From positions 434,001 through 498,000 of the forward strand of contig NZ_JAAVUT010000001.1 in assembly GCF_018449575.1 (NCBI RefSeq): a stretch of 64,000 nucleotides of DNA, read 5' to 3'. How positions within the stretch are numbered: position 1 is the stretch's first letter; the number at the start of each line of letters is the position of its first letter. Of this stretch, positions 1 through 10,143 are shown one piece after another. This DNA comes from Sodalis sp. dw_96 (GTDB lineage Bacteria > Pseudomonadota > Gammaproteobacteria > Enterobacterales > Enterobacteriaceae). The notes beneath the pieces were generated by a model. That model was not told where the DNA came from. It saw only the letters and a program-made list of their open reading frames with translations, and searched no databases. The position numbers and the translations under genes are program-made.

Positions 1-641
1 TTAATAAGTGCTTCATTCATATTTCTGATAATTATTTATAAATTGATAATTTCATTAGAAAGCTGATTGTGTTAAAAGCAAATAAAAAGCCAGTGAGTAA
101 TTAATCACAGAGAAGCTCAAAAAATAGTAAACGAAACATAAAAGACCTGAATCTAAAACGCAAAAACGGCGGTACCAAATCACCCGCCGCTATGGTCCAA
201 GGGCAGCACTTGAAATCGAGAGGGTATAAAGTGTTGATTGCCGGACTTTTATGGCTCGATGTTAAGACGCCACATTATGCTGGTTTAAAATCGATTATCG
301 GATTCTTGAAAAACTCATAGGTTTCATTATCTGGCGCCGCCGGTAATTCAGCAGCCAGAATGGCTTTCACGGCCGCTTCACAAAGCGGTTACTGATTGAT
401 CTTTAAAACTAAAGAAGTTATTTTTTTATTATAATCCAGTGATTATAATGGACCATTGACCAATATTTCCGAGGGGGAAGACTTACCAGGTATGGATCTT
501 ATATGATAATGGCATAGAGCTAATAATCATTCTGTCCCGCACCGTGCCAAAATTGATTCACCGTCAGCTTCATCGCTGCTGAGGTATTTTCAGCCATTAA
601 GAAGCCGATGGATCGTATTGACCACCGGCTGCCATTTATCA
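1..641. other. AT-rich region without an intact gene
   Basis: This stretch is downstream of the minus-strand DppA-like gene and is more AT-rich than the genes that follow. I see no full-length reading frame, RNA gene or clear terminator. The only coding-like piece is a short minus-strand stretch at 275-388, listed separately. The rest may be decayed sequence or the edge of a feature outside the window. Confidence 0.5.
275..388 (-). pseudogene. possible 3' remnant of an unrecognised gene
   Basis: Read on the minus strand between two stops, this 114-base stretch gives about 37 residues with normal protein composition (central part AILAAELPAAPDNETYEFF) and ends in a TAA. There is no start codon or ribosome binding site and the upstream part is missing. 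It looks like the tail of a gene lost by deletion. I do not recognise the family, and a chance open stretch is possible. Confidence 0.2.
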
Positions 642-2240
642 TCAGTTCAGTTTGGCCTTGGAAAAGTCGCTGCCGTTGAGGCTGACGCTATAGCCGGTGA
701 CATTACTGCGGGTGGCGTAGAAGGTTTTACCGTTGGCCAGCGGCACCCAGGGGGCCTGCTGATGGAATACCTGCTGGGCCTGTTTATACAGGGCGGCGCG
801 CTGGGCCGGGTCGCTGATGATTTTGGCCTGCTGGATGAGCGCGTCATACTGTTTATCGCACCAGAACGCGGCGTTGGAGCCGCTTTTGACGCTATCGCAA
901 CCCAGCAGGGTATTGGCGAAATTATCCGGATCGCCGTTATCCGACATCCAGCCGAACAGGGCGGTAGAGTGTTCTCCCTTGCGAATGCCGGCCAGGTATT
1001 CACCCCATTCATAGGTCACGATTTTCGCCGTGACGCCGACTTTCGCCCAATCGCTTTGGATCATTTCCGCAATACGGCGTGAGTTCGGGTTATAGGGACG
1101 CTGAACCGGCATTGACCATAAGTCGGTGGTAAAGCCTTTTTCAAATCCCGCCTGCTTCAGTAGTGCCCTGGCCTTGGCCGGGTCATAGGGATAATCCGCC
1201 AAATCTTTATCGAAGCCGAGCATATTGGGGGGAATGGGAGATTTCGCCACTGTGCCCGAGCCGAGGAATACCGCATCGACAATGGCCTTTTTATCCACCG
1301 CATAATTTAGCGCCTGACGCACCAGCACATTATCAAAGGGCTTTTTCGCGGTATTAAACGCCAGGTAGCCCACGCTCATGCCGTCCACGCTGTGGAGGGC
1401 TAAATCTTTATTGTTTTTGATCTGGTCAAAATTCACCGGGCTGGGCGCGGGAATAATCTGGCATTCGTTTTTCTCAAGCTTTGCCAGGCGGGTGCTGACG
1501 TTGGGGGTAATGGAGAAAATCAGCCGCTTGGTGGGCACGTCGCCCTGCCAATAATGGGGGTTGGCCTGATAGCGGATAATGGAGTCCACTTTATATTCCT
1601 GCAGATTATAGGGCCCGGTACCGATAGGGTCGGTGTCTACGCGTTCCGGCGTGCCGGCTTTCAACATGGCGTCGGCATATTCCGCGGAGAGAATGGAGGC
1701 GAAATCCATGCCCCAGTCCGCCAGGAAGGAGGCATCAGGTTTGGTCAGGGAAAACTGGACGTGATAATCATCGATTTTTTTGACGTCCTGAATAAGCGAA
1801 CCGAGGCCGACGTCGTTGAAGTACTCATAGGTGGCTTGGGATACCTTGTGATAAGGATGATCGGCGTCTTTCTGCCGTAATACGGAGAAAATCACGTCGT
1901 CGGCGTTGAAATCACGGCGGGGGGTGAAAAATTTGTTGCTGTTGAACTTGACCCCCTGGCGCAGGGTAAATATATAGGTTTTGCCGTCGGGACTGATTTT
2001 CCAGCCGGTGGCAAGGGACGGTATCGGCAAATTATCGCTTTCCCGGAATGTGACCAGCCGGTTATAGAGCACCTGGGAACTGGCGACAAAGGAGGGGCCG
2101 GAACTGGCGATTTGCGGGTTGAAGGATTCCGGTGATGCTTCGGAGCAGTAGACCAACACGCTGTTGTCGGCGGCAAGCGTAGCGCCGGCAGGTAACATGG
2201 CGCTCATAAGTAATACGAGAGAGGTTTTCCTGAAGTCCAT
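642..2240 (-). CDS. DppA-like periplasmic peptide-binding protein (SBP family 5)
   Basis: Predicted periplasmic solute-binding protein of an ABC importer for dipeptides or related ligands. The start at 2240 is preferred over the ATG 20 codons upstream because it follows an AAGG ribosome binding site and opens directly on a signal peptide ending near ATLAA. The mature protein begins LVYCSEASPESFNPQ, close to DppA, and has the conserved PYHKVS, PIGTGPYNLQEY and MPVQRPYNPNSRR stretches along a family-typical 530 residues. It diverges from the better dppA match at 45254-46840, so the two are paralogues. No permease or ATPase genes adjoin it, so it would have to borrow a transporter. The exact ligand is unknown. 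Confidence 0.85.
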   Translation of the reverse strand: MDFRKTSLVLLMSAMLPAGATLAADNSVLVYCSEASPESFNPQIASSGPSFVASSQVLYNRLVTFRESDNLPIPSLATGWKISPDGKTYIFTLRQGVKFNSNKFFTPRRDFNADDVIFSVLRQKDADHPYHKVSQATYEYFNDVGLGSLIQDVKKIDDYHVQFSLTKPDASFLADWGMDFASILSAEYADAMLKAGTPERVDTDPIGTGPYNLQEYKVDSIIRYQANPHYWQGDVPTKRLIFSITPNVSTRLAKLEKNECQIIPAPSPVNFDQIKNNKDLALHSVDGMSVGYLAFNTAKKPFDNVLVRQALNYAVDKKAIVDAVFLGSGTVAKSPIPPNMLGFDKDLADYPYDPAKARALLKQAGFEKGFTTDLWSMPVQRPYNPNSRRIAEMIQSDWAKVGVTAKIVTYEWGEYLAGIRKGEHSTALFGWMSDNGDPDNFANTLLGCDSVKSGSNAAFWCDKQYDALIQQAKIISDPAQRAALYKQAQQVFHQQAPWVPLANGKTFYATRSNVTGYSVSLNGSDFSKAKLN

Positions 2241-2547
2241 TGTTCTTGCCTTAATAAAGTAATTAATCTGTCGTTTTTTCCAGACCATTATAAGCGGCAA
2301 TGGGGGAAACTGAAAAATCTTATGCTTATTAGGAGGTTCTTCTCGGTTATAAGCGCTACAGTATTATGCGCGGGCACGGGGAAAATGCTTCGCTGGGACA
2401 GCGTGGCAATGAAGCTTTCCCTGTGGTGGTCATAAAAGTGGCGGCAGTCTGCGGCGTCTATATGGATAAGCGGCTATTTCAAGGAGGCCTTTGTCTTTAT
2501 ACTGGCAACGGGATATAAAAATAGTCGTATGTGTTTAAGGTCATTCC

Positions 2548-4368
2548 ATGGATTTAATTTTACCCAGGTATTGCAGCAAAATAGTCTTTGCCGCTTTTCT
2601 GTTTACAGCCGGGATTGCGCTCGCGGCGCAAGGCGTTGAAACGGGCAAACTATCCGGCATGGTGCTCGCGGCGCAGGGCGCCGAAACGGGCAAATTACCC
2701 GGCATGGCGCTAACGTTGCGAAGCGCCGAGTCGGGCAAACCGGCCGCATTAGCGGTGGTCAAACCCGCCATAGCCTGTTCAGCGCTGGCGCAGTTTGATT
2801 TATCAGCCATCGGCGGCAAAGGCGGCCGGGTGGTTTCGGCGCAGGAAGTGTCCGCGGAGGGTACACCGTTCTGCGCCGTTGAAGGTTTGTTGGCGCCGGA
2901 AATCACCTTCAAGCTTATGCTGCCCATGGCGAGCTGGAACCAGCGCTATATGCAGCTGGGCTGCGGCGGGTTATGCGGCCAGGTCAATCTTCAGGTCGGC
3001 GCGGCGGCCGGCTGTGCTTTGCTTAACAGCGGCGGTTTTGCCCTGGCCGCCACCGATATGGGCCATGCCATGTCGGAGCAGGATTTTGGCAACGATCCGC
3101 AAAAACGCAGGGATTTCGCCTATCGTTCGGTGCATCTGACGTCCCTGGCGTCCAAAGCGCTGGTGGCGGCGTTCTATCACCGCCCCGCGACCTGGTCTTA
3201 TTTTAACGGCTGTTCCGACGGCGGACGTGAGGCATTGATGGAGGCGCAGCGCTACCCGAAAGATTTTAACGGCATCATCGCCGGTGCGCCGGCGATGAAT
3301 TTTCAGGTGCAAAATGCCCTTTACCAGAGCTGGCAAGCCGTCAGCAACACCGGCGCCGACGGCAAGGCCATTATCACCGCGGCGCAGCTGCCCTTTATTC
3401 ACCAGGCGGTATTGGCGCAGTGTGATGCGATTGACGGCCAGAAAGACGGTTTGATTGCCGATCCACAGGCCTGCCACTTTAATATGCACGCATTAAAATG
3501 CGATGCGGTGAAAACCAACGGCGGCCGGCCATGCCTGACGGATATCCAGCTCACCGCGCTGCGTCGTCTTTATGACGGGCCGCGAGACGCCGGCACGGGT
3601 AAAAAAATGACCGTCGGCGGGCCGCAGTATGGGTCGGAACTGGCCTGGGCCGGCGTGTTTGTGCCGCAAAACGCCGACGCCCCTATTTTCAGCCGGACTA
3701 TCGCGCTGTCCTCCCTGAAGTACATGAACTTTGTCACTAATCCGCCGGCAGCTTTTGCGCTGAAAGACCTGAAGTTCACCACGGCAACGTTCCAGGCGTT
3801 GGAGAAATTACACCCGCTTTATGATGCCACCAATCCCGATCTCAGCGCGTTTGCGTCGGCGGGCGGCAAGCTGATTATTTGGCATGGCTGGGCGGACCCG
3901 CATATTTCTCCGCTGAACTCCATCGCCTATCACAATGCCCTGGCGCAATTCCTGGGCACGTCAAGGCGGGATGGGTTCGAGCGGTTATACCTGCTGCCGG
4001 GGGTATATCATTGTTCCGGCGGGGAGGGGCCAAGCCTGGTTGATTTCCTGACGCCGATGATGGCCTGGGTGGAAAAAGGCACACCGCCGGATGGCGTTGC
4101 CACCTGGCAAGCTCCTGACAGGGCAAAAAACAGCTTTGGTCAGCCGGATGCGGGTAAAAATCCGGATAAGGCCGCCCCGCGACAGGAAACCATCCCGGTG
4201 AACGCGGCCTCGCGACCGGTGTTCCCATACCCCTATTACGCGGTATACGGCGTCAAGGGAGACCGGGTCGGGGCGGTTTCGTATATCCGCAGGCCGCTGC
4301 TGGAAACCCATGACTATTATCAATGGCTCGGCGAAGGTTTTTATCGGCCCTATAAATTCATGGATTAA
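2548..4368 (+). CDS. tannase/feruloyl esterase family serine hydrolase
   Basis: Predicted exported carboxylesterase acting on hydroxycinnamate or gallate esters such as those in plant cell walls. A signal peptide (KIVFAAFLFTAGIALAAQG, about residues 11-29) starts the protein. The family's CS-D-HC arrangement is visible: C222-S223 in NGCSDGGRE, an Asp in HGWADPHISP and His-Cys in YHCSGGEG. Between signal peptide and catalytic domain lie three imperfect 15-residue repeats, unusual for the family. It stands alone, divergent from the DppA-like gene, with a PhnD-like gene converging on it. The 606-residue length is slightly above usual. Substrate choice between feruloyl, galloyl and phthalate-type esters cannot be decided here. 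Confidence 0.85.
   Translation: MDLILPRYCSKIVFAAFLFTAGIALAAQGVETGKLSGMVLAAQGAETGKLPGMALTLRSAESGKPAALAVVKPAIACSALAQFDLSAIGGKGGRVVSAQEVSAEGTPFCAVEGLLAPEITFKLMLPMASWNQRYMQLGCGGLCGQVNLQVGAAAGCALLNSGGFALAATDMGHAMSEQDFGNDPQKRRDFAYRSVHLTSLASKALVAAFYHRPATWSYFNGCSDGGREALMEAQRYPKDFNGIIAGAPAMNFQVQNALYQSWQAVSNTGADGKAIITAAQLPFIHQAVLAQCDAIDGQKDGLIADPQACHFNMHALKCDAVKTNGGRPCLTDIQLTALRRLYDGPRDAGTGKKMTVGGPQYGSELAWAGVFVPQNADAPIFSRTIALSSLKYMNFVTNPPAAFALKDLKFTTATFQALEKLHPLYDATNPDLSAFASAGGKLIIWHGWADPHISPLNSIAYHNALAQFLGTSRRDGFERLYLLPGVYHCSGGEGPSLVDFLTPMMAWVEKGTPPDGVATWQAPDRAKNSFGQPDAGKNPDKAAPRQETIPVNAASRPVFPYPYYAVYGVKGDRVGAVSYIRRPLLETHDYYQWLGEGFYRPYKFMD
2620..2754 (+). repeat. three 45-bp in-frame tandem repeats in the tannase gene
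   Basis: Units at 2620-2664, 2665-2709 and 2710-2754 encode LAAQGVETGKLSGMV, LAAQGAETGKLPGMA and a third, more diverged 15-residue copy. The first two share most bases (for example GCGCARGGCG and GAAACGGGCAAA). The array lies just after the signal peptide, so copy number should change a linker rather than the catalytic domain. Confidence 0.9.
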
Positions 4369-4522
4369 CTGTTATCCCTGAGTACGCCGTTGTTGACAGC
4401 ATTGGGCTTGTTTATCCTGGGGAATGGCCGTTATCGCGGCGGGGGAAATTGCCGTCCGCTACCTCCGGCAGCATAGGGATATTCAACGCGTAGTGCTCCG
4501 CTTTTTCCCGTCCCGGCGGTGG

Positions 4523-5305
4523 TTACATGCCGCCCCCGGGACCTTGCGGGATAACGTCATACCGTTTGCGGCTGACCGGGCTGAAACCGGTGATAAGCAC
4601 CGCCCGGCATACCGCCCGATATTCTGGTTTGCTCGCCAGCGACAGAAGCGCCGTCCGCAGGGCGGCCAGCGTCGCCGGGGGGGTGTGCTGTTGCGTAATC
4701 AACGGCAGGCCGGGGCAGAGCGGCGTCTGTCCAATCACTTTCAAACCGCGTATCCTTTCGGGGCGATGGCGTTGCAGCAGGGCATAAGTGACGCAATCGA
4801 CGGCGGCAATGTCCGCCTCTTCCCGCTGCAGGGCGAGCAGGGATTGCTCATGGCCGCCGCTGAATATGACCTCGCTGAAAAATGCGCCCCCGCCCATCAA
4901 CGGCTTCACCATCCCTTCCAGAGCATGATAGCCCGAATAGGAGTCGGCGCCGTTGCTTACCGCCCGCCGCTGCCTGAAATCCCCCAGCGTCGAACCCTTC
5001 TCACGCCGGCGGGCGAGGATAAGGCTCCGGTAGCCGATGCCTTCACAGCCCGGAGCGTCATAATGGAAACAGCCCACCGGCTGTACGTTCGGCAACAGAT
5101 TCATCAACGGATAGCCGCAGGTCTGGCTGAGCAGCAGGCGAGGATCGCGCCAATGGTCCACCAGGTCTTCCGGCCATTGCAGGCTAAGGTCGGCGACGGG
5201 CAGTCCCTGCTCCGCCAGCAGCAGGCGCAGCTGTTGCCACTGGGCGTCGACGTCGGCCCGGTTAACGGCATACATGGGAAGAGAAACGATATCAGTCGGC
5301 CCCAT
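4523..5305 (-). CDS. PhnD-like phosphate/phosphonate-type substrate-binding domain protein
   Basis: A 260-residue protein of the PhnD/TauT-like binding-protein superfamily. Visible family features are the N-terminal MYAVNRADV strand, the LLLSQTCGYPL stretch, GADSYSGYHALEG, the GGHEQSLLALQ loop and DIAAVDCVTYALLQ. It has no signal peptide, so unlike true PhnD it may act in the cytoplasm or be exported with help. The start overlaps the end of the upstream desaturase gene by 14 bases, which implies translational coupling. No transporter permease or ATPase is near. A role as a sensor or accessory protein of the desaturase is possible but unproven. Confidence 0.7.
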   Translation of the reverse strand: MGPTDIVSLPMYAVNRADVDAQWQQLRLLLAEQGLPVADLSLQWPEDLVDHWRDPRLLLSQTCGYPLMNLLPNVQPVGCFHYDAPGCEGIGYRSLILARRREKGSTLGDFRQRRAVSNGADSYSGYHALEGMVKPLMGGGAFFSEVIFSGGHEQSLLALQREEADIAAVDCVTYALLQRHRPERIRGLKVIGQTPLCPGLPLITQQHTPPATLAALRTALLSLASKPEYRAVCRAVLITGFSPVSRKRYDVIPQGPGGGM

Positions 5306-6281
5306 CAGGTTTTTTTTCCCCGATGAACGACGCCGGATGAATGTTCACCTCCACGGGCCTGAACAGGAAGCGGCTTAACCATTCGAAATACCCCCGCACG
5401 ACAAAACCCCGGTTACGCAGCTGATAGCTGTGCCGATAGGTCAGATAGATAGAGCGTAGAGCATACCAGGGAACACCCGGCAGATTATGGTGTACCGAAT
5501 GATAATTCAAATTCAGAAACAGCAGGCGCCAAGGCAGGGCGGCTTCATTGATGACCGAGCGGGCCTGGGGATCGTCCGCGGCGCGATGTTCCATAAAGGA
5601 GCGGATTTTGGTCATGCCCAATGCCGGGTAGCTGACCGCCAGCAGGAAATAGAGCACCGGGAAACCACAGTATCGCATCCAGGCAACAATCAGCGCCAGC
5701 AATACACCGTGCACCAGCCACATCCCCATGGCCGGTTTATCATGGCTGCGCAGAGCGCCTATCAGGCAATGGACGGCTTGGGCAATATCCAGCGCCGGTC
5801 CCATGATCACCCGGCCCGGAAGGGTATTGTACAGCCGTATCAGACCCCGCTGCCGGCGGGTAAATCGCCCCCAGCGCTCCGCCGAGAAATAATAGGTTTC
5901 CGGATCTTCGCCGGGCAGCGTCAGCTGCTCTTCGCGATGGTGGCGCAAATGTAAATCGCGGTACAGGCCGAAGGGATACCAGATAGCCAAAGGCAGCAGC
6001 CCCAGCAGCTGGTTAACGCGGGGATATCGGGTGGGATGCCCGTGGATCAGTTCATGCTGCAGCGACATATACCAGGTGGTGAACCAAATAAGGATGAGCG
6101 TGGCGGGAACCAGTCCAAGGGTACGCCAATAGGCCATGGCGGCAAACCAGCCGCTGTAAATGGTTAGGATCAGTATCCAGGTGGGCAACTCGCTGCGCCA
6201 TAACCAGGATTGCGATAACCCATGAATATACTCCCGCTGTTGACCGTGCAGGTAAGACGCACCGTTTTTAACTGTCGCCAT
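5292..6281 (-). CDS. membrane fatty acid desaturase-like di-iron enzyme
   Basis: Predicted integral-membrane desaturase or hydroxylase using a di-iron centre. The three histidine boxes are present: HELIH at residues 76-80, HLRHH at 111-115 and HSVHH at 261-265, plus EHRA near 231. Hydrophobic segments lie between them. The ATG at 6281 is chosen; an upstream TTG would add 22 residues, but the ATG has a GGAA ribosome binding site. It is the first gene of a two-gene unit with the PhnD-like protein, overlapping it by 14 bases. Acyl lipid and alkane-type or carotenoid-type substrates are all possible. Confidence 0.8.
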   Translation of the reverse strand: MATVKNGASYLHGQQREYIHGLSQSWLWRSELPTWILILTIYSGWFAAMAYWRTLGLVPATLILIWFTTWYMSLQHELIHGHPTRYPRVNQLLGLLPLAIWYPFGLYRDLHLRHHREEQLTLPGEDPETYYFSAERWGRFTRRQRGLIRLYNTLPGRVIMGPALDIAQAVHCLIGALRSHDKPAMGMWLVHGVLLALIVAWMRYCGFPVLYFLLAVSYPALGMTKIRSFMEHRAADDPQARSVINEAALPWRLLFLNLNYHSVHHNLPGVPWYALRSIYLTYRHSYQLRNRGFVVRGYFEWLSRFLFRPVEVNIHPASFIGEKKPDGAD

Positions 6282-6460
6282 CAACTTTATTCCGATTAAT
6301 AAATACCCACAGATAAATAAAATGGAATAGGCGACCCTAATTAACAACGAATTTGATCGGTAATATATTAACCAGAAATGGATATAAACCCCGCCCGTTA
6401 AGTCGCTGGGATGTTACACATTTTTTATCTATAGTTTGCTGAAAATGTTATTTAAAAAAT

Positions 6461-6600
6461 GACGGCGTCCTGGTGCCGGGATTGGCGGCAAAACGCTTTG
6501 ATGTTATCGGCGCCGGACTCTTTATCAATCATTCCCGTTGCCAGGTCATTGGCTTCTCAAATCCGGTTATCCGATCCGGCGGGGCGTTGATACCGAGGCC
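6461..6600 (+). pseudogene. fragment of an ectoine/amino acid ABC transporter binding protein
   Basis: The reading frame gives DGVLVPGLAAKRFDVIGAGL, then a stretch ending near RCQVIGFSNPVI. This matches the internal part of EhuB-type and other family 3 binding proteins (target-finding helix, then the RC..xxFSNP motif). Both ends are missing: there is no signal peptide, and homology stops near 6600 where a permease fragment takes over. It is the first of three collinear fragments left by deletions in an ehu-like operon. Confidence 0.65.
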
Positions 6601-6617
6601 CTGGCGGCATTTAAGGC

Positions 6618-6773
6618 AAGTTGCGCCGCATCATATTGCCGCAAGCCTTGCCTTTTATGCTGCCGCCGCTGGGTAATCTGCTGGTGGAATTATTAAAGTC
6701 CACTTCCTTGGTTTCGATGATTACCCTCAGCGACCTGACCTTCTCCGGTTCTACGCTGAAAAGGTGGCGCTGA
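6618..6773 (+). pseudogene. 3' fragment of an amino acid-type ABC permease
   Basis: Starting near KLRRIILPQALPFMLPPLGN and continuing through LLKSTSLVSMITLSDLTF to a TGA at 6771, this frame is the C-terminal end of a HisM/EhuC/EhuD-type permease, including the sequence just after the EAA loop. The upstream 150 or so residues of a normal permease are missing. It overlaps the start of the ATPase fragment by 10 bases. It lies in a different frame from the binding-protein fragment, so no fusion protein results. Confidence 0.7.
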
Positions 6774-7267
6774 TCGGTCCCAGCGGATCCGGGAAATCCA
6801 CTATTCTCAGGCTGATCAAGGGGCTGGAAGCAGTGTCGAACGGTGCGGTAACCGTCGATGGCGTGCCGGTAGTTACCGGCCGCCGGCAGCATCGATGGTT
6901 CTTACGCGGACCGGTTCGCCATCAGGTGGGCATGGTGTTCCAGCATTTTAATTTATTCCCCCATTTGACCGTTGAGCAAAATATCATGGAAGCGCCGTTA
7001 AGGGTGCTTAAGCTTGCCGCGGAGGATGCGCGGCAACGGGCACACTACTATTTGGACATTGTGGGATTGGCGCATAAAGCGCCGGCCTGGCCCGCCACCC
7101 TGTCCGGCGGACAGCAGCAGCGCGTGGCCATTGCCCGTGATGTGGCCGATCGGGTGCTGTTTATAGAAAAAGGAAAAATCATTGATGACGGCACGCCGGC
7201 GGACGTGGTGGTAAACCCCCTCAATCCACGTACAAGGCAATTCCTCAACATCCTCACGGAACGTTAA
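6764..7267 (+). pseudogene. internally deleted polar amino acid/ectoine-type ABC ATPase
   Basis: The remaining 167 codons keep Walker A (ALIGPSGSGKST), the Q-loop (VGMVFQHFNLFPH) and the signature LSGGQQQRVAIAR. The text then jumps to DVADRVLFIEKGKIIDDG, the sequence that normally follows the switch histidine. The missing 45-50 residues held Walker B, the D-loop and the H-loop, so ATP hydrolysis is not expected. The first 30 or so residues of the family are also missing: the frame starts at a GTG inside EKVALIG. The deletion kept the frame, apparently by joining two IAR/FAR-type sequences. Confidence 0.8.
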
Positions 7268-7340
7268 TCGCCGGGATGTTGATTCAACCGGTCCCATCGC
7301 GCGCCTATCATGATGTGCTTTAGGCAAACATGCCGGCTCA

Positions 7341-8282
<942 letters not shown>

Positions 8283-8396
8283 TTACAGGGGCAATGGGGC
8301 ATCATTGATGAGCTAACCTCATAGACTTATGCGCGTTGCCCGCACTAATCCTCAACGCGGTTCTTTGCTATCTTACTAATAGGAATATATTATCAT

Positions 8397-8430
8397 TATG
8401 TGACATTGTCACATAGGGTTTCACCCTATG
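8397..8430. promoter_or_regulatory. two nested perfect inverted repeats before the SDR gene
   Basis: TATGTGACATTGTCACATA (8397-8415) is a perfect inverted repeat with 9-base arms and one central base. It shares its last four bases with CATAGGGTTTCACCCTATG (8412-8430), another perfect inverted repeat with 8-base arms and a 3-base centre. They end 30 bases before the SDR start codon. This is a strong candidate operator pair for the divergent LysR protein or another dimeric regulator. It resembles a CRP site, but the spacing between half-sites is 5, not 6. Confidence 0.6.
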
Positions 8431-8460
8431 TACTGGTTTCGAAATGACATCGGAGGAATT

Positions 8461-9201
8461 ATGGCTCAGGGTATTGAAAATAAAGTGGTGGTTATCGCCG
8501 GGGCCAGCAGCGGCCTGGGTGAAGCACTGGCACGTCGTTTGGCCAAGGACGGGGCAAAACTCATGTTGGGCGCCCGCCGCCTGGACCGGCTGGAGAGGCT
8601 GGCCGGGGAGCTGTCGCTGGATAAAGAGGCGGTGCTCAGAACCGATGTGACCCGGCCGGAGCAGGTGCAGGCCCTGGTGGATAAAGCGGTGGCGCTGTAT
8701 GGCCGGATTGATGTAATGGTCAACAACGCCGGATTAATGCCGCATTCGCTGCTGGAACGCCGCAAAATCGACGACTGGAACAAGATGATTGACGTCAACC
8801 TGAAAGGCGTACTGTACGGCATTGCCGCGGCGCTGCCGTATATGAAAGAGCAGAAGGGCGGGCATATCATTAACACCTCCTCCGTGGCGGGCCATAAGGT
8901 CCGGCCGGGCAGCGCCGTCTATGCCGCCACCAAAACCGCGGTGCGGGTGATCTCCGAAGGGCTTCGACAGGAAGTGAAACCCTACAATATCCGCACGACG
9001 ATTATTTCACCCGGTGCGGTCACCAGCGAACTGGCGGACAGCATTACCGAGGACGACGTTAAGGCGAATATCAAGCAATTCTATGAGGAGACGGCCATCT
9101 CCGCCGACTCATTTGCCGCCGTCGTCGCCTTTGCCATCAGTCAGCCGGAGGAGGTGGATATCAATGAAATCTTGTTCCGTCCCACTAAACAAGAGCTTTG
9201 A
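8461..9201 (+). CDS. short-chain dehydrogenase/reductase
   Basis: Predicted NAD(P)-dependent cytoplasmic oxidoreductase of the classical SDR family. The nucleotide-binding AGASSGLG motif is at residues 13-20 and MVNNAG follows near residue 90. The catalytic serine lies in INTSSVAG and the YxxxK pair in YAATKTAV. The ATG at 8461 follows GGAGGAA at good spacing, so the upstream GTG is rejected. At 246 residues it matches the family. Its divergence from a LysR regulator suggests that protein controls it. The substrate is unknown. Confidence 0.9.
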   Translation: MAQGIENKVVVIAGASSGLGEALARRLAKDGAKLMLGARRLDRLERLAGELSLDKEAVLRTDVTRPEQVQALVDKAVALYGRIDVMVNNAGLMPHSLLERRKIDDWNKMIDVNLKGVLYGIAAALPYMKEQKGGHIINTSSVAGHKVRPGSAVYAATKTAVRVISEGLRQEVKPYNIRTTIISPGAVTSELADSITEDDVKANIKQFYEETAISADSFAAVVAFAISQPEEVDINEILFRPTKQEL

Positions 9202-9423
9202 GTAACAGTATGGGGTTACACACATATTCCACCCGGTTAATACCCGACGAAAACTGTAGGTTATGATCACATCAATCGTCACAAAACCATACTATTTTAC
9301 AAGATAAGCCTATGGCTTCTGGTGATTATGGAGTGCCGCAGTACTAACGAATTGATAAAAGCGACTCCTGCCGGTGCTATCGCGGTCGGGGTGTCCTTTT
9401 TCCATCAACGATAGGGCATATTC

Positions 9424-10044
9424 ATGGATCATATTGTGTATGTTGTTGACGACGATAATTCGGTAAGACAATCCATAGTCAGTTTGCTACAGTCGGAAGA
9501 CTACCATGTGGCTGATTTTGCTTCGGCCCAGGCATTTCTTGGCCAACCCTTCAGTCATCTGCCCAGTTGCGTCATTCTTGATATGAACATGCCGTTGTCG
9601 GATGGGTTTGAGGTGGTGGAGACGCTGGGGAAAACCGGCCGGACATTTCCGGTGATCTTCATCACCGGTTACGGCACCATCCCGATGTCGGTAAAAGCGA
9701 TGAAGGCCGGCGCTTATGAGTTTTTAACCAAGCCCATCGTGTCCGAACAGCTGTTGAACGCGGTGCGGGAAGGGCTGTTGCTGGCTGAAAAAAATCTCTC
9801 TCTTTCCCACGAGCAATCAAGCCTGGCCGAGCGGCATCAAACTTTGACGCCGCGGGAGCGCGAAGTGCTGGGATTGGCCATCGGCGGATTGCTTAATAAG
9901 CAGATTGCCACGGCGCTGGGGGTCAGTGAAATTACCGCCAAAGTGCATAAACGACGGGTGATGGAAAAAATGCAAACCCGATGTCTGGCCGATCTGGTCA
10001 GGGCGGCGGAGCGTCTGCATATCGTCAAGTCGCAAAGCCGCTAG
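9424..10044 (+). CDS. FixJ-family response regulator
   Basis: Two-domain response regulator. The receiver (residues 1-120) has the acidic pair in VVDDDNSVR, the phosphorylation site Asp53 in ILDMNMP, and the switch Thr and Lys in FITGYG and FLTKPI. A LuxR-type helix-turn-helix follows from TLTPREREVLGLA to about residue 195. No kinase gene adjoins it directly. The likely partner is the multidomain histidine kinase at 11825-17494, with two genes in between, because such kinases commonly pair with FixJ-like regulators. Its likely targets are the hydrolase genes further along, which is an inference. Confidence 0.88.
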   Translation: MDHIVYVVDDDNSVRQSIVSLLQSEDYHVADFASAQAFLGQPFSHLPSCVILDMNMPLSDGFEVVETLGKTGRTFPVIFITGYGTIPMSVKAMKAGAYEFLTKPIVSEQLLNAVREGLLLAEKNLSLSHEQSSLAERHQTLTPREREVLGLAIGGLLNKQIATALGVSEITAKVHKRRVMEKMQTRCLADLVRAAERLHIVKSQSR

Positions 10045-10143
10045 AAGCCGCCGCGGAACCCTCCGGCATTCACCCGCGCCGTCGTGCCGACCGACTTCGC
10101 CATGGCTGAAACCAAAACGTTACGCTTACCGAGGAAAACATCG

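Noticed and set aside
4424-5326. 300-codon plus-strand open frame opposite the PhnD-like gene
   Set aside because: Composition rich in Arg, Gln and His as expected of an antisense shadow; the PhnD-like frame carries family motifs.
8399-8413. CRP site in the SDR upstream palindrome
   Set aside because: The TGTGA and TCACA half-sites are 5 bases apart, whereas CRP needs 6.
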